Shown here: positions 11,087 through 47,021 of the stretch, one piece after another
How positions within the stretch are numbered: position 1 is the stretch's first letter
Layout of the letters: the number at the start of each line of letters is the position of its first letter
Origin: Haematococcus lacustris
Lineage: Eukaryota > Chlorophyta > Chlorophyceae > Chlamydomonadales > Haematococcaceae
NCBI GenBank assembly: GCA_030144725.1
Contig: JASKMD010000031.1
Location: 7,826,681-7,890,680 of the forward strand
DNA length: 64,000 nucleotides
Direction of reading: 5' to 3'
The notes under the pieces: model-generated
Database searches by the model: none
Seen by the model: the letters and a program-made list of their open reading frames with translations, nothing else
What the model was told of the DNA's origin: nothing
Made by a program: the position numbers and the translations under genes

Positions 11087-11315
11087 TAGTGTATGCCCCC
11101 CCTTTGAGCTGGTAACAGCTTACACTTAGTGCATGTTTTGTCATGCCAACTCTACATCATAGCCCTAACGGGTCAGGCAATAGTGTAGGTGGTAGGCTCA
11201 ACACTCCACACAGCCACACTGTTTGAGTCGGATCTAGTTAGTGGCTGCTAGTGGCTGCTAGTGGCTGCTAGTGGGTACTTCTGATCCGGCTCAAATGGTG
11301 GCCCTAGTGAGGGAC
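11087..11315 (+). ncRNA. Candidate omega-RNA / conserved element 3' end (copy A)
   Basis: Immediately after the stop codon there is about 230 bp that is conserved with the sequence behind copy B. It includes a 28-bp identical block at 11170-11197 (core GGGTCAGGCAATAGTGTAGG), then an ACTCCACACAGCC block, short CTAGTGGCTG tandem repeats, and a terminal GGCCCTAGTGAGGGAC-type end. Conservation of non-coding DNA past the ORF is what is expected for the omega-RNA scaffold and right end of TnpB/Fanzor transposons. That role is inferred; no expression evidence exists here. Confidence 0.5.
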
Positions 11316-12007
11316 AAGAGGGCTGCTAGGCGCCACACGCACTGTTTGCGTTGACCCCGCCTTCGTCTTGGCCTGTCAAAATGGCAACTTTGATTGGCTG
11401 CAGGTCATCAAGGTCCCCGAGGGCGCAGTGCTGCGCGGCTGCAAGAAGACGAGGCGCAAGCTCCTTTGATGAGTTCAGCCAGGGTAGCTTCCACAGGGTG
11501 GGGAGGCGTGAGGCAAGCCATGCCTCCCCTTGAGCTGGAGTGGCGGGGGATGAGGAGGGGAGGGGTAGAGGGGGGGGCGGAGGAGCCTGGGGGGGAGGGG
11601 GACCACATCCCAGCCAGTGCGTATCGGAGGATGGTGACCGGCTCCATGAGCACCCGGGTGAAGCACTTGACCGTGGGCCCCTCAAGAATGGGGATGGGGG
11701 AGGGGGCTGGCGCTCTGCCCGTGGGGGGGCCTTAGGAAGCCAAACTAGTCGGTCCATTACCATGGCTACTGTCATCCTTTGCTGAGCTTGGTGGTCCGCA
11801 GGGGTTGGCAAGGGAGCTTGCCGTGCCACTTCTTGCTGCCAGCCAGTGGGGAGGCGGGCCCACATGGCGAAGAGACCTGAAGCGCAGCGGGCTGGGTTGG
11901 CCCGTACGGCCACAGCTATGCTTCTTACCACCTGTTCCTCCCCCCACACTGCCCGCTGCCACTCCCGGGACGCGAGCATAGCAAAGCTAGGGACCGATAG
12001 TAATGAT
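11316..12007. other. Mostly anonymous DNA with a TARBP1/TRM3-like exon fragment
   Basis: At 11404-11467, after a CTGCAG acceptor-like site, the plus strand reads VIKVPEGAVLRGCKKT and then soon meets a stop. The same sequence, sharing 28 identical bases around GCAGTGCTGCGCGGC, occurs at 43393-43510, where it continues into [11 protein letters not shown], a SpoU-methyltransferase-like segment. The rest (11470-12007) is G-rich with no recognisable gene. Confidence 0.4.
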
Positions 12008-12105
12008 TCCCACGCAGGGACTCGAACCCTGGTCGCCAGGGCTATCATACTCATTGCTGAGAGGTAATGAGAACCTGGTATCTTAACCGCCTAGACTACG
12101 TGGGA
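12008..12105 (-). tRNA. tRNA-Glu (CTC) with a 26-nt intron
   Basis: On the minus strand the 7-bp acceptor stem TCCCACG / CGTGGGA closes a cloverleaf with a D-arm, an anticodon stem CCAGG / CCTGG, and a T-arm CAGGG-TTCGAGT-CCCTG. The anticodon loop starts TTCTCA, giving CTC (Glu), and is followed at the canonical 37/38 position by a 26-nt insertion. Without the insertion the gene is 72 nt. A nuclear tRNA gene with intron is expected in this group of algae; intron-bearing tRNA-Glu is less common. Confidence 0.8.
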
Positions 12106-12109
12106 GTAT

Positions 12110-13873
12110 GCAACTTAACGGATTCGTGGTATACATTGACCCATGTTTTTCTAGAGTGTACACCAAATCAGTTTGGTATGACGAGCATGTGAACTATCTG
12201 GCATAATTATCAAGAGCCCCATCTCTCGTGGCTTAGTTATTGTGCCGGATACTAGAATGTGCACGCTCGTCGTGACCCTTCATTTCCCGCCAAGTGGCGG
12301 GGATGGCTTGCACTCAACAACCTTCCCAAACCTGCTAACCCCGCGCATGCCGGCTATCGCCTCATAGTCCAAGTGTCGCACCAAACTGCGGCTGACGGGT
12401 CTAGCCGCATGCAGTTTCCCACCGCCACCACCACCACCGCCACCACCAACGCCACCACCTAGTAAGCACCCGAGGCAGCCATGCAAGCCGTGGGGGGCTG
12501 TGAGGAGGGAGGGACCTGCCCCGCCCGCCTTGGCTTTCGCCCTGGCCGACATGTGCCATGTCAGCATGACAGCCCGCTGCACCTCTGGTACACCCCTGGT
12601 GGTGCCACTGCAGTCCCTAGTCCCTGGAGGGCCCCTTGGCGGCGGCAGCCTCAGCTGCAGGCTCTGCCACCAGGCACATGGTTGAGTATGAGGCTCATGG
12701 TCACACCGTGAAGGGCGCATGGCACACAACCCGTGGCACCGCATGTGACATTCATGCTGCCCCGCTACACTGCCTGACCTGCAGCCACTTGGAGCCGCAA
12801 GAAGACTGGCACATGGCACCCTGGCAGCGCCCCCTTGTGTGCTGCACCAGGCTGCTGCTGCTGCCGCATCAGGCTGTCACTGCCTGTGCTGCACCAGCTC
12901 ACGCACCAGCAGCACGTGGGCCAACCCCTGGCAGCGTGCACCTGCACACGCCCCTGTGACCCCTAGGGCACTGCATCAGGCTGATGCCAGGCTGCAAGGC
13001 GCCCAGCAACCAGCCGCCCTGTGCCCCCTTCAGCTGCTGGCATCAAGCAGGCGAGCAGGCAGGCGGCTCCGCAGCCATCCACGCACGAGGAGCAGGGCAG
13101 TGAGCGCTGGCAGCAGGTGCCACCCTGGTTGGCCACACCCCCAGGCAGCCTCCAGTACCCCTAGCACACCCCCAGCACCACGCTGCCGCAGGACTGGCCG
13201 CAGGGACGCCCAGCTGGCCACCACCCTTTCCCACCCTTCTCCCTTTCCTGGCCAGGGTGCAGCTGGCGGCAAAGGCAGGGCAGGGCAGGGCGGGGCAGGG
13301 CGGGGCAGGGCGGGGCAGGGCGGGGCAGGCGTCATGATGCCTGGTGGCCGGCTCTTTGACGGCACGCCCCAGGTGTTGGGACAGGTAGCCACTGGGCAGC
13401 AGGGGCTGCATGCGGGTGCCTGGTCACAGCTGGCCTGGCTGCCATGCTCGCCTCAACTGGCTATCTGCACCCCTGACGGAGGGGTCAGTGGCGCCGCTGG
13501 GTCAAGGGAGGGGGGAGAGGGGGAGGGGGAGGGGGAGGGAGAGGGGGTGTTGGAGGCTTCAGTGAGCACCCCCTCATACTGCAATGCCAGCTTGAAGACC
13601 TGCAGCGCATAGCCAGGCAGGGCAGCAGCAGCGGGGCCTGAAGCTGCTGCTGCAAGGAGCAGTGAGCAGGCAGGCTGAGCAGGTGCCTGGCAAACAAGGG
13701 CATAGCGGCAGAAAGGGTAGCGGCGGCGGCGGCGGCGGCAGCGGCAGCGTCCCATCCCCCCTTCATCTCCAGGCCCTCTCTTACTGAACAGGGCCGAGGG
13801 GGTCGGCAGCTGCCCTGACCCCTGCAGCTTCTGCCTGGGTGTCCAGCAACAGTAGGCCCCTCTGCTTCTAAAG
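12110..13873. other. No recognisable gene; probable Lon 3' UTR near the upper end
   Basis: Frames on both strands are short or low-complexity. A small GGGCAGGGCG tandem tract lies at about 13275-13330 and GGGGGA runs at about 13505-13545. The part nearest 13873 should hold the Lon 3' UTR, but I found no convincing TGTAA-type poly(A) signal. Confidence 0.4.
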
Positions 13874-40586
<26,713 letters not shown>

Positions 40587-41139
40587 CGCACCGGTCCGGA
40601 TGTCAGTAGTTGCCTTTTCTATGCATAGCTTGGCGAGCTACTTGCGTATGCCGCATAGGCTCTGTGTCATCGCTGAACTCACGGCTTGCATGTGGCGCTC
40701 CATTCATGGCCGTAATGGATGCACCTTGTACGCAGAACTCATAGAGAGATAGATTGGCATTAGCTGTAGCTATTCATTTGGTAACGTACACACAACCCAT
40801 GCCACAGTTATGTATACATACAACATTGTCAGCCACGCCACAACCAGCGTACATGACCTGCTGCAGTGAAGATAGGTGTGTACGTACTGCTTGCCTGTCC
40901 GGTCAAGGATGGCATACATTAAGCTTGACACAAGGAATCTTAGGGCACTCTAAGGAACTGCTGTGTGCTGAAAACTCATAGTTATCTCTATCATCGGTGA
41001 CGTAGTGCCAATACTCAGGTTGCCCCGATCAACATGCCCGATGATACGTACAAAAATATAAAGAGCCACAATGCAGCCATGCAGCAAAGACACAGTACGC
41101 CGTCTAGCTCTCATTATCCAGCCAGCCAGTTAACCCCTG
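40587..41139. promoter_or_regulatory. Divergent intergenic region between Lon and the LLP-like gene
   Basis: The two start codons face away from each other with 553 bp between them. On the plus side a TATAAA-like box (AAAATATAAAG, about 41051-41062) lies about 80 bp upstream of the ATG at 41140. On the Lon side a short upstream ORF of 7 codons plus stop lies just upstream of the Lon ATG in another frame. No other motif was identified. Confidence 0.5.
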
Positions 41140-41659
41140 ATGGCTAAGTCTATCCGTAGCAATTCTAAAAAGCAGCTACGGACCTGGCGCCGTGAGCATC
41201 TTGTCGCTAACTGGCAGGCGCAGGCCGATGCCCGCCGCTATGAAAGTCTTGCTGCGAAGGCGGCTGAACAACGGCCTGCCCGCCCTGAGCCCGTGGCACC
41301 TGAAGCGGCAGCTGAGGCACCAGCTGAGGAACCTGTGGAGCAGAAGCAGAGAGGTCGGACCAGGCCGCCCAAGACCCGACAGGACATCCTGCCGACACCC
41401 TTGCCATCAGCAGTGGAGATGGACGTGGAGGATGTTCCAGCTGGCATGAAGAAGAAGAAGAAGGGCATTAACGTAGGGAGAGTGCAAAAAAAGAAGAAGC
41501 GTGCAGGCAAAGCGTTCATGGCAGGTGAGTGACAGCGCTGGGTAGTCTAGGCAGTGGTGGCTGAATATCCTGTCAAGCTCACCTCCTGGTCCCACCGCAG
41601 GCAATAAGAACCAGTTTCACAAGCTGGCAAAGAAGGGTGGCAAGAAGCCCATACATTGA
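41140..41659 (+). CDS. LLPH/YBL028C-like (DUF2423) nucleolar protein, two exons, 147 aa
   Basis: Exon 1 is 41140-41524 and exon 2 is 41601-41659, joined by a GT-AG intron (CAG|GTGAGT ... CCGCAG|GC) in phase 1. The N-terminus MAKSIRSNSKKQLRTWRR matches the conserved MAKS-[IL]-R-S-K start of the LLP-homologue/DUF2423 family of small basic nucleolar proteins, which act in ribosome biogenesis. The middle is Ala/Glu/Pro-rich, followed by Lys-rich clusters (MKKKKKG, QKKKKRAGKAF). The second exon adds a basic tail (KNQFHKLAKKGGKKPIH). Size and charge agree with the family. A TATA-like box lies upstream. The family assignment rests mainly on the N-terminal signature. Confidence 0.7.
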
Positions 41660-42989
41660 GTCAGCAGCAGCAACAGCAGGGTGGAGTCTGCACTTTGGAG
41701 GCACCCATGTCGATGGAGGCTAGCTCAGCAATCTAATAGCTTTGTGCGATGGTGGGACAGCCACTGTCATTCTGAGCAGGGCGGCAATGATTGTGCAGCA
41801 GGCTTCGAGTGTGTACATCTACGCATGTGCATATTCAACCAGGGACACACCATACACAATGCATGATGAATGTGCCACGGCTCCAGCTGGTTTCTTTCAA
41901 GCTGTCAAAGAAAGTGTGCAACGTGGGTGGCAAAGCAAGGTTGCCCAGACTGTTGATTGCCACTTTCAGTACTCACTGCACATGTGGCTGCCATCTAGGG
42001 GCTGTCCAGGCACTGTAGGCGAGCTCTGCTGTTCAAGGCCAACAAGCTGATGCCGGGCAAGACAGCAGGCAGGCGGTTTAGAGGGGGTGGCGAGGGACCA
42101 CCCAGCTGCAACCCGTGTGGCATGCCAGCAACACATCTTGCATGCATCCAATTGCATTACCACGTATAAGAGGCTGAGGTTCATATGCTGTGCATTTCTG
42201 CTGCTTCCATGTCTTTTAGACAACACATCCCCAGCTGTTCTGGTGGTTGTAAGGGATGCATGTGCTGTTTTGGTGGTTCTGGCTGTAGTAATTGCTTTTT
42301 GGGTTCTGCAAGCCGTGAGCTGCAGATCCTGATAGCGGCGTTGTTGTGCAATGGTTGCCACGTCACGACAGCACTTAATTACCCTGGCGACAGCGGATGT
42401 AACTATCAAAAAGGGTGGACCACAGTGGCTGCATCAACTTGTGAAATTATACATGCATTTGAAGGAAATGCATAATTATTATTATTTTTTATATGAGAGA
42501 GATTACAGGAGAAAGAGAGACTAAGAGAGAGAGGAAAAAAGAAACGATAGGCCATGTCTCGAGCAAGCTACCCCCTCCCTTCCCCAAAGAGGCAAGCAAA
42601 CCCCACCCCACCTCCCCACCACCAAACAGCGTCCAAACAGCCCTAGAACGGTAACTACACACCCCCAAGGAAAGACGTCCAAACACCCCCCACACCCCCG
42701 CCCTCAGCAACCCCTCCACTACGCCGACCCTAGGGACCCCCGGACAACCCAACACTCACCCCTAGGCCCCCCAGCTCCAAGGCCCAACCCTCGCTGCCCC
42801 TCCGCCCCCACTTAGCGAACACAAGACCCTAACCTAGGGGAAAAACCCTACCCTATTATAAAAACCCTATTACAAAAAGTCCCAGACAATGGAGTGTAGG
42901 ACGGCCCACCTCTGTGCGGCACTGCACACCTCACTGTACACACACATCAGCAACAGCACTCAGCAGCAGCAACAGCAGGGTGGACTGAG
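41660..42989. other. No gene; compositional island at about 42476-42870
   Basis: From 41660 to 42475 the sequence is unremarkable 3' UTR and intergenic DNA; a TGTAA motif at 42248 could be a poly(A) signal but is far from the stop. From 42476 an ATTATTATTTTTTATAT stretch and GAGAGA tract lead into a strongly C-rich, T-poor strand ending with ACCCTA-type units near 42830-42870. No coding content is recognised. Confidence 0.4.
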
Positions 42990-43079
42990 CAAATAGTAGT
43001 GTGCAGTCACTCCAGTGGATCTCCGGGGAAACCAAAGTTGCTTGAAGAGTTCACAGCTGTCTCAAAGCACATCACGCAA

Positions 43080-43510
43080 TGGACCGGACAAAGCGGAAGG
43101 GCACCGCCAAGGAAAAGCAGGGCCCGGCAAAGAAATCGAAAGGTGCGGCGTCGTTTCCCATCTCAATTGTCTCATGAGCTCCGCGCTGTGTAAACACCCG
43201 GCGCTCCTGTTGGTGCCATCGCAGCTTCTCGTTAGCCACAGGGCAAGCGACGAGAGGATCGGAGGGAGGGATGGAAAACGAAGCGGCGCCAGGCACGGGG
43301 CCTATCCCGCATACTGTCCCCGCATTGTGTGTCGACACCTTGTGTGTCATCCTAAATCAAGCTGTCAATGTGCTACTTATGCGTGGCTGCAGGTGATCAA
43401 AGTTCCGGGTGGCGCAGTGCTGCGCGGCTGCAAGAAGACAGCGCACCTCCAGCAGCAGGCTCAGACTCACTCCCGGCTGCACGTGATCGCCTCCTTGATT
43501 GACGTGCCTG
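43080..43510 (+). pseudogene. TARBP1/TRM3-like (SpoU tRNA 2'-O-methyltransferase) gene fragment
   Basis: An exon-like segment at 43393-43510, after a GGCTGCAG acceptor and before a CCTG|GTGGGC donor, reads VIKVPGGAVLRGCKKT...[14 protein letters not shown]. The VIASLID segment resembles the start of the SpoU methyltransferase domain of TARBP1/Trm3 (VVASLIDKP...NLGGL), which methylates G18 of tRNA. No further exons follow; the DNA passes into a CCTGAG repeat and then a Fanzor-like copy. A Lys-rich start (MDRTKRKGTAKEK) at 43080 has exon character but does not join in phase. I read this as a gene fragment, with modest confidence in the family. Confidence 0.35.
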
Positions 43511-43566
43511 GTGGGCTACCTACCCCCGCATGCCCCTGCCCAGCCAGTTCCTGTTGAATGGGACTG

Positions 43567-43588
43567 TGGACCTGAGCCTGAGCCTGAA

Positions 43589-43627
<39 letters not shown>

Positions 43628-43648
43628 AAGCCTGAGCCTGAGCCTGAA

Positions 43649-43683
<35 letters not shown>

Positions 43684-43722
43684 ACCTGAGCCAGAGCCAG
43701 AGGTAGAGCCAGAGCCAGAGCT
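43567..43722 (+). repeat. CCTGAG hexanucleotide tract
   Basis: About 25 CCTGAG/CCAGAG units code Glu-Pro repeats in one frame. The tract directly precedes the RuvC-I region of Fanzor-like copy B, and a stop codon separates the two frames. No such tract is present in copy A. Confidence 0.9.
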
Positions 43723-43744
43723 AGAGCCAGTCGCGCAGCTCACC

Positions 43745-44721
43745 CTACATAAATTGGGGTGAGCATCGACCCCGGCGTCACCCAGGCAGTCAGTGCAGCC
43801 TTAGGGTTGTGCAGCAGACCAGCTGGCCCGGTGGAAGCTGACCAATGGCCAGGTGCGGCAGGCCAGTGGCCTGAACAGTGCCCACCGCACCACGCAGCTG
43901 TGGCTAGCACCGATTCAGCCCCACCTCAAGCAACTGGCAGCAGCCAGCTCAGCCGGCGCCTCCCTGGAGGCCAACCTGAAGCACATCACCCTGGCCACCT
44001 GGGATGCGGTGTGAAAGGTGTACCTGGACCCAATGACCGGGCGCTGGAGCAGTGCTTCAATAAGGTGAGAGTGGGTGGTGGGTTATGTACTGGGAGGGTT
44101 ATGTACTGAGAGGTGGTGGGCTGGGCATGACGTGAGAGAGTAGTTGACTGTGTTATGCCTAACTCGATGCCACCATGTCAGCCACCACGTGTGCCTTGTG
44201 TGCATGGCTGCAGTTGAGAAGGAGATGACGGAGTTGTCCATGAAGAGCCACCAGCGCCCCAAGCACCCCAAGGTCTTCTTTGGTGCAGCTGGTATTGGCA
44301 CTGGGGGAGGGTGGGGTGATGATGCGGTGCTGCGAGCCTCCTGATGTGGTGCCCTGCCCCTGCCCCCCGCATCCTGCCCCTGCCCCCACGCAGCAACCAG
44401 GCAGCCAGCCAGCCTGCAGTCTCAGAGCCTGGGCCCAGCAGGCCCCCGCCAGCCAAGCGCAGCCAGGGCACCAAGGCTGAGCAGGCAGCTGAGCCCACCC
44501 AGCCCACCAAGGGCAAAGGCAAGTCCCAGGGCAAAGCTGCCAAAGCCAAGCCAGCACTACAGCAAGGCAGGTGGCTGGACAGGGACTGTAATGCAGCATT
44601 GAACATGCTGCGCATTGGAGAGAGCAGGTGGCGCCCACTGGAGCTGTGCTGGTGGCCAGAGCAGACAGCTCTGCCAGCCAAGGGCAAGGAGTACCCTGAC
44701 CTGGGCTACAAGCGGGTGTGA
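43745..44721 (+). pseudogene. Defective Fanzor/TnpB-like copy (copy B)
   Basis: Colinear with copy A from RuvC-I (SIDPGVTQAVSA, Asp codon 43768-43770) to the C-terminal LGYKRV. It is broken: the N-terminal half is absent, there is a stop TGA at about 44012 where copy A has Trp, and frames shift in the RuvC-I region and near 44030. A deletion of about 240 bp near 44340 removes the whole RuvC-II segment, joining VLRAS directly to the MWCP region. RuvC-III (LDRDCNAALN, Asp 44584-44586) is intact. The GT-AG intron of copy A (GGTGAGAGTGG ... GGCTGCAG, about 44065-44213) is preserved, so the copy arose from genomic DNA and not by retroposition. It cannot encode an active nuclease. Confidence 0.75.
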
Positions 44722-45025
44722 GACAAGTCACTCAAGGCTTAGCAGCAGTCTGTGGCACAGTCGAGTGTTCCCCACCATGTGAGCTGTCATCAGCTCACAA
44801 TCAGTGCGTGCATGCCATGCCAACTCTGGGCTGTAGCCCTGTCACAGGGGTCAGGCAATAGTGTAGGTGGTAGGCGCCCATGCACATGTGTATGTGCCAT
44901 GTGCATGTGCAAGGGAGCATGACTCCACACAGCCCCTCAACACCATTCTGAGTTGTCCCTAGTGGTCTCTAATGGTCCCTAGTGGTCCCACTCAAGTGGA
45001 GGCTCTAGTGAGGGACGATCAAGGC
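44722..45025 (+). ncRNA. Candidate omega-RNA / conserved element 3' end (copy B)
   Basis: The DNA after the defective copy keeps the same order of blocks as copy A: CATGCCAACTCT, AGCCCT, a 28-bp identical block at 44848-44875, ACTCCACACAGCCCC, then short TCCCTAGTGGTC tandem units and the terminal GGCTCTAGTGAGGGACGA. An extra GCACATGTG-type segment is inserted at about 44880-44915. Retention of this tail on a broken copy suggests that it is needed for mobility or guide function; that is inferred. Confidence 0.5.
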
Positions 45026-45162
45026 TGTACACCTCACTGTCACAACCATGTGCGTGACTTTATCCTCTGCAGCGCACTATCATGTTTAGGAACATCTTAT
45101 CACGTGACATCACTACATGGTAACAGCAGGCAACACAGCACATCGCAAACCCTCAAATCCCG

Positions 45163-45592
45163 CCCCTGCCCCTGCCCCTGCCCCTGCCCCTGCCCCTGCC
45201 CCTGCCCCTGCCCCTGCCCCTGCCCCTGCCCCTGCCCCTGCCCCTGCCCCTGCCCCTGCCCCTGCCCCTGCCCCTGCCCCTGCCCCTGCCCCTGCCCCTG
45301 CCCCTGCCCCTGCCCCTGCCCCTGCCCCTGCCCCTGCCCCTGCCCCTGCCCCTGCCCCTGCCCCTGCCCCTGCCCCTGCCCCTGCCCCTGCCCCTGCCCC
45401 TGCCCCTGCCCCTGCCCCTGCCCCTGCCCCTGCCCCTGCCCCTGCCCCTGCCCCTGCCCCTGCCCCTGCCCCTGCCCCTGCCCCTGCCCCTGCCCCTGCC
45501 CCTGCCCCTGCCCCTGCCCCTGCCCCTGCCCCTGCCCCTGCCCCTGCCCCTGCCCCTGCCCCTGCCCCTGCCCCTGCCCCTGCCCCTGCCGG
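45163..45592. repeat. CCCCTG/CAGGGG hexanucleotide array
   Basis: About 71 uninterrupted CCCCTG units upstream of the NUP88-like gene, the same motif as in Lon intron 12. The G-rich strand is minus. Poly-(PA), poly-(GQ) and CPCP frames are repeat artefacts. Confidence 0.97.
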
Positions 45593-45803
45593 GTCTGCAC
45601 GAGCAGTAATGAGTCAGTCCCGGTTGTTGTACCTTGTAAACTTAGCAAAAGGGTAGTTGTAGGTCCAATGACGGGGTTGCTTTGCTGCCCTGACAGTTTG
45701 GTAATTTGTTTTAGGTTAGTTGTTTCAAGATTGATGATGCCCCGAGCATAATGGTGGCTTTAGAAAGATTTATGACAAGCAACATGTAGCGACGCAGCAC
45801 ACG

Positions 45804-46989
45804 ATGGATGCTCAGCTCTCGGATGTATCGCATGTTTGCTCTGACCAGGGCGGCAACCTGTAAGTACGAGCCCGCCTTACCCAGCCTGCTTGGGTCCAAA
45901 CTGACCTACGCATGTCTCCGCAGCTATGGTATTACTCGGCAAACAGACGGTACACCTAGCGACATTCTCATCTTTGACCTTCGGAAGCAGCTTTTAGATG
46001 CTGAGGGAGACGCGGTGAGATGGAGTGTTGTGCCGCTTGTTGCTGCTGAGCTGCTGGCATGCCCCTGCCGTGGCATGCCCCTGCCTTGCTACCCTGCTGC
46101 AGGCTCTCGGACAGAGCACCTTCACTTTAAGTAGTGCCCATGCACACACACTGGTGAAAACCACACCTCCGATCCGATTCCAAGTTGACAGCATCACAGT
46201 CTCAGCCAATGGCCGGCACCTGGCTGTCGCTGGGTATGATTTTGAGGTGAATGGACCAGGCTTCTGATTGCGGCACGCATGCAGTGGCAGTGTGTCAAAA
46301 GCAGCAGCAGCAGCAGCAGCAATAGCAGCAACAGATGCACTTTGCGACGCATGGTCCATGGCAACCCGGCAGGAACCCAGCAGGAACTCTTGGACACCAG
46401 GCATGCAATGGGCACAGCTGCAGAGGCGCCATCCTATGGCCCTGCACCTCCTTCCCCTCTTGCCCTGCTGCTCTAGGACGAGGACCGCGCCGTGGTGGTG
46501 GTGGTGGACTTGTACGGGGGCCGCCTCCTGCAGTCGCCTGCTAGCGGCCTCCGCCCTGCACCTGCTGCTGTGGCGGGTGTGTCCAAGCTGGGAGCTGTGG
46601 CGGCAAGGGGCTTGTACAAAGAGCAGCAGTGCAGCGCTCACATCGTGGACTACCAGCTGTTTGCCAGCAGGCCCGGGCTGCGAATCACGCAAGTGAGAAA
46701 GTAGGAGGGGCAGGGGAATTGCAGAGGAGCAGCAAGGCAAGGAGACAAGAGGCCACAGGAGGGGGTCAGGGTAGGCAGGGCGGGGCCAGGCAGGAGGGTG
46801 CTGGTTTGCCTGAAGACCGGTCTGGCCACCTGAGGGTTGCTGCCACCGCCTTGTCTTGTGTCCAGTGTCCCACCGGCCTGCTTCAGGCCTGCCCACCTCC
46901 CTGCCCTGCCTACCCTGTTGTCTGCCCTCCTGCTCCTTTGCCTCACTACCTGCCCGCTCACCTGACTCCCACCCACGCCAGATGATTTG

Positions 46990-47021
<32 letters not shown>

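Noticed and set aside
12479..13612. Plus-strand frames of 60-257 codons downstream of the tRNA gene
   Set aside because: No recognisable domain, overlapping frames on both strands, and composition typical of GC-rich non-coding DNA.
43499..43762. Glu-Pro repeat protein fused to the Fanzor-like copy B
   Set aside because: A TGA separates the repeat frame from the RuvC-I motif, and copy A has no such domain; treated as a simple repeat.
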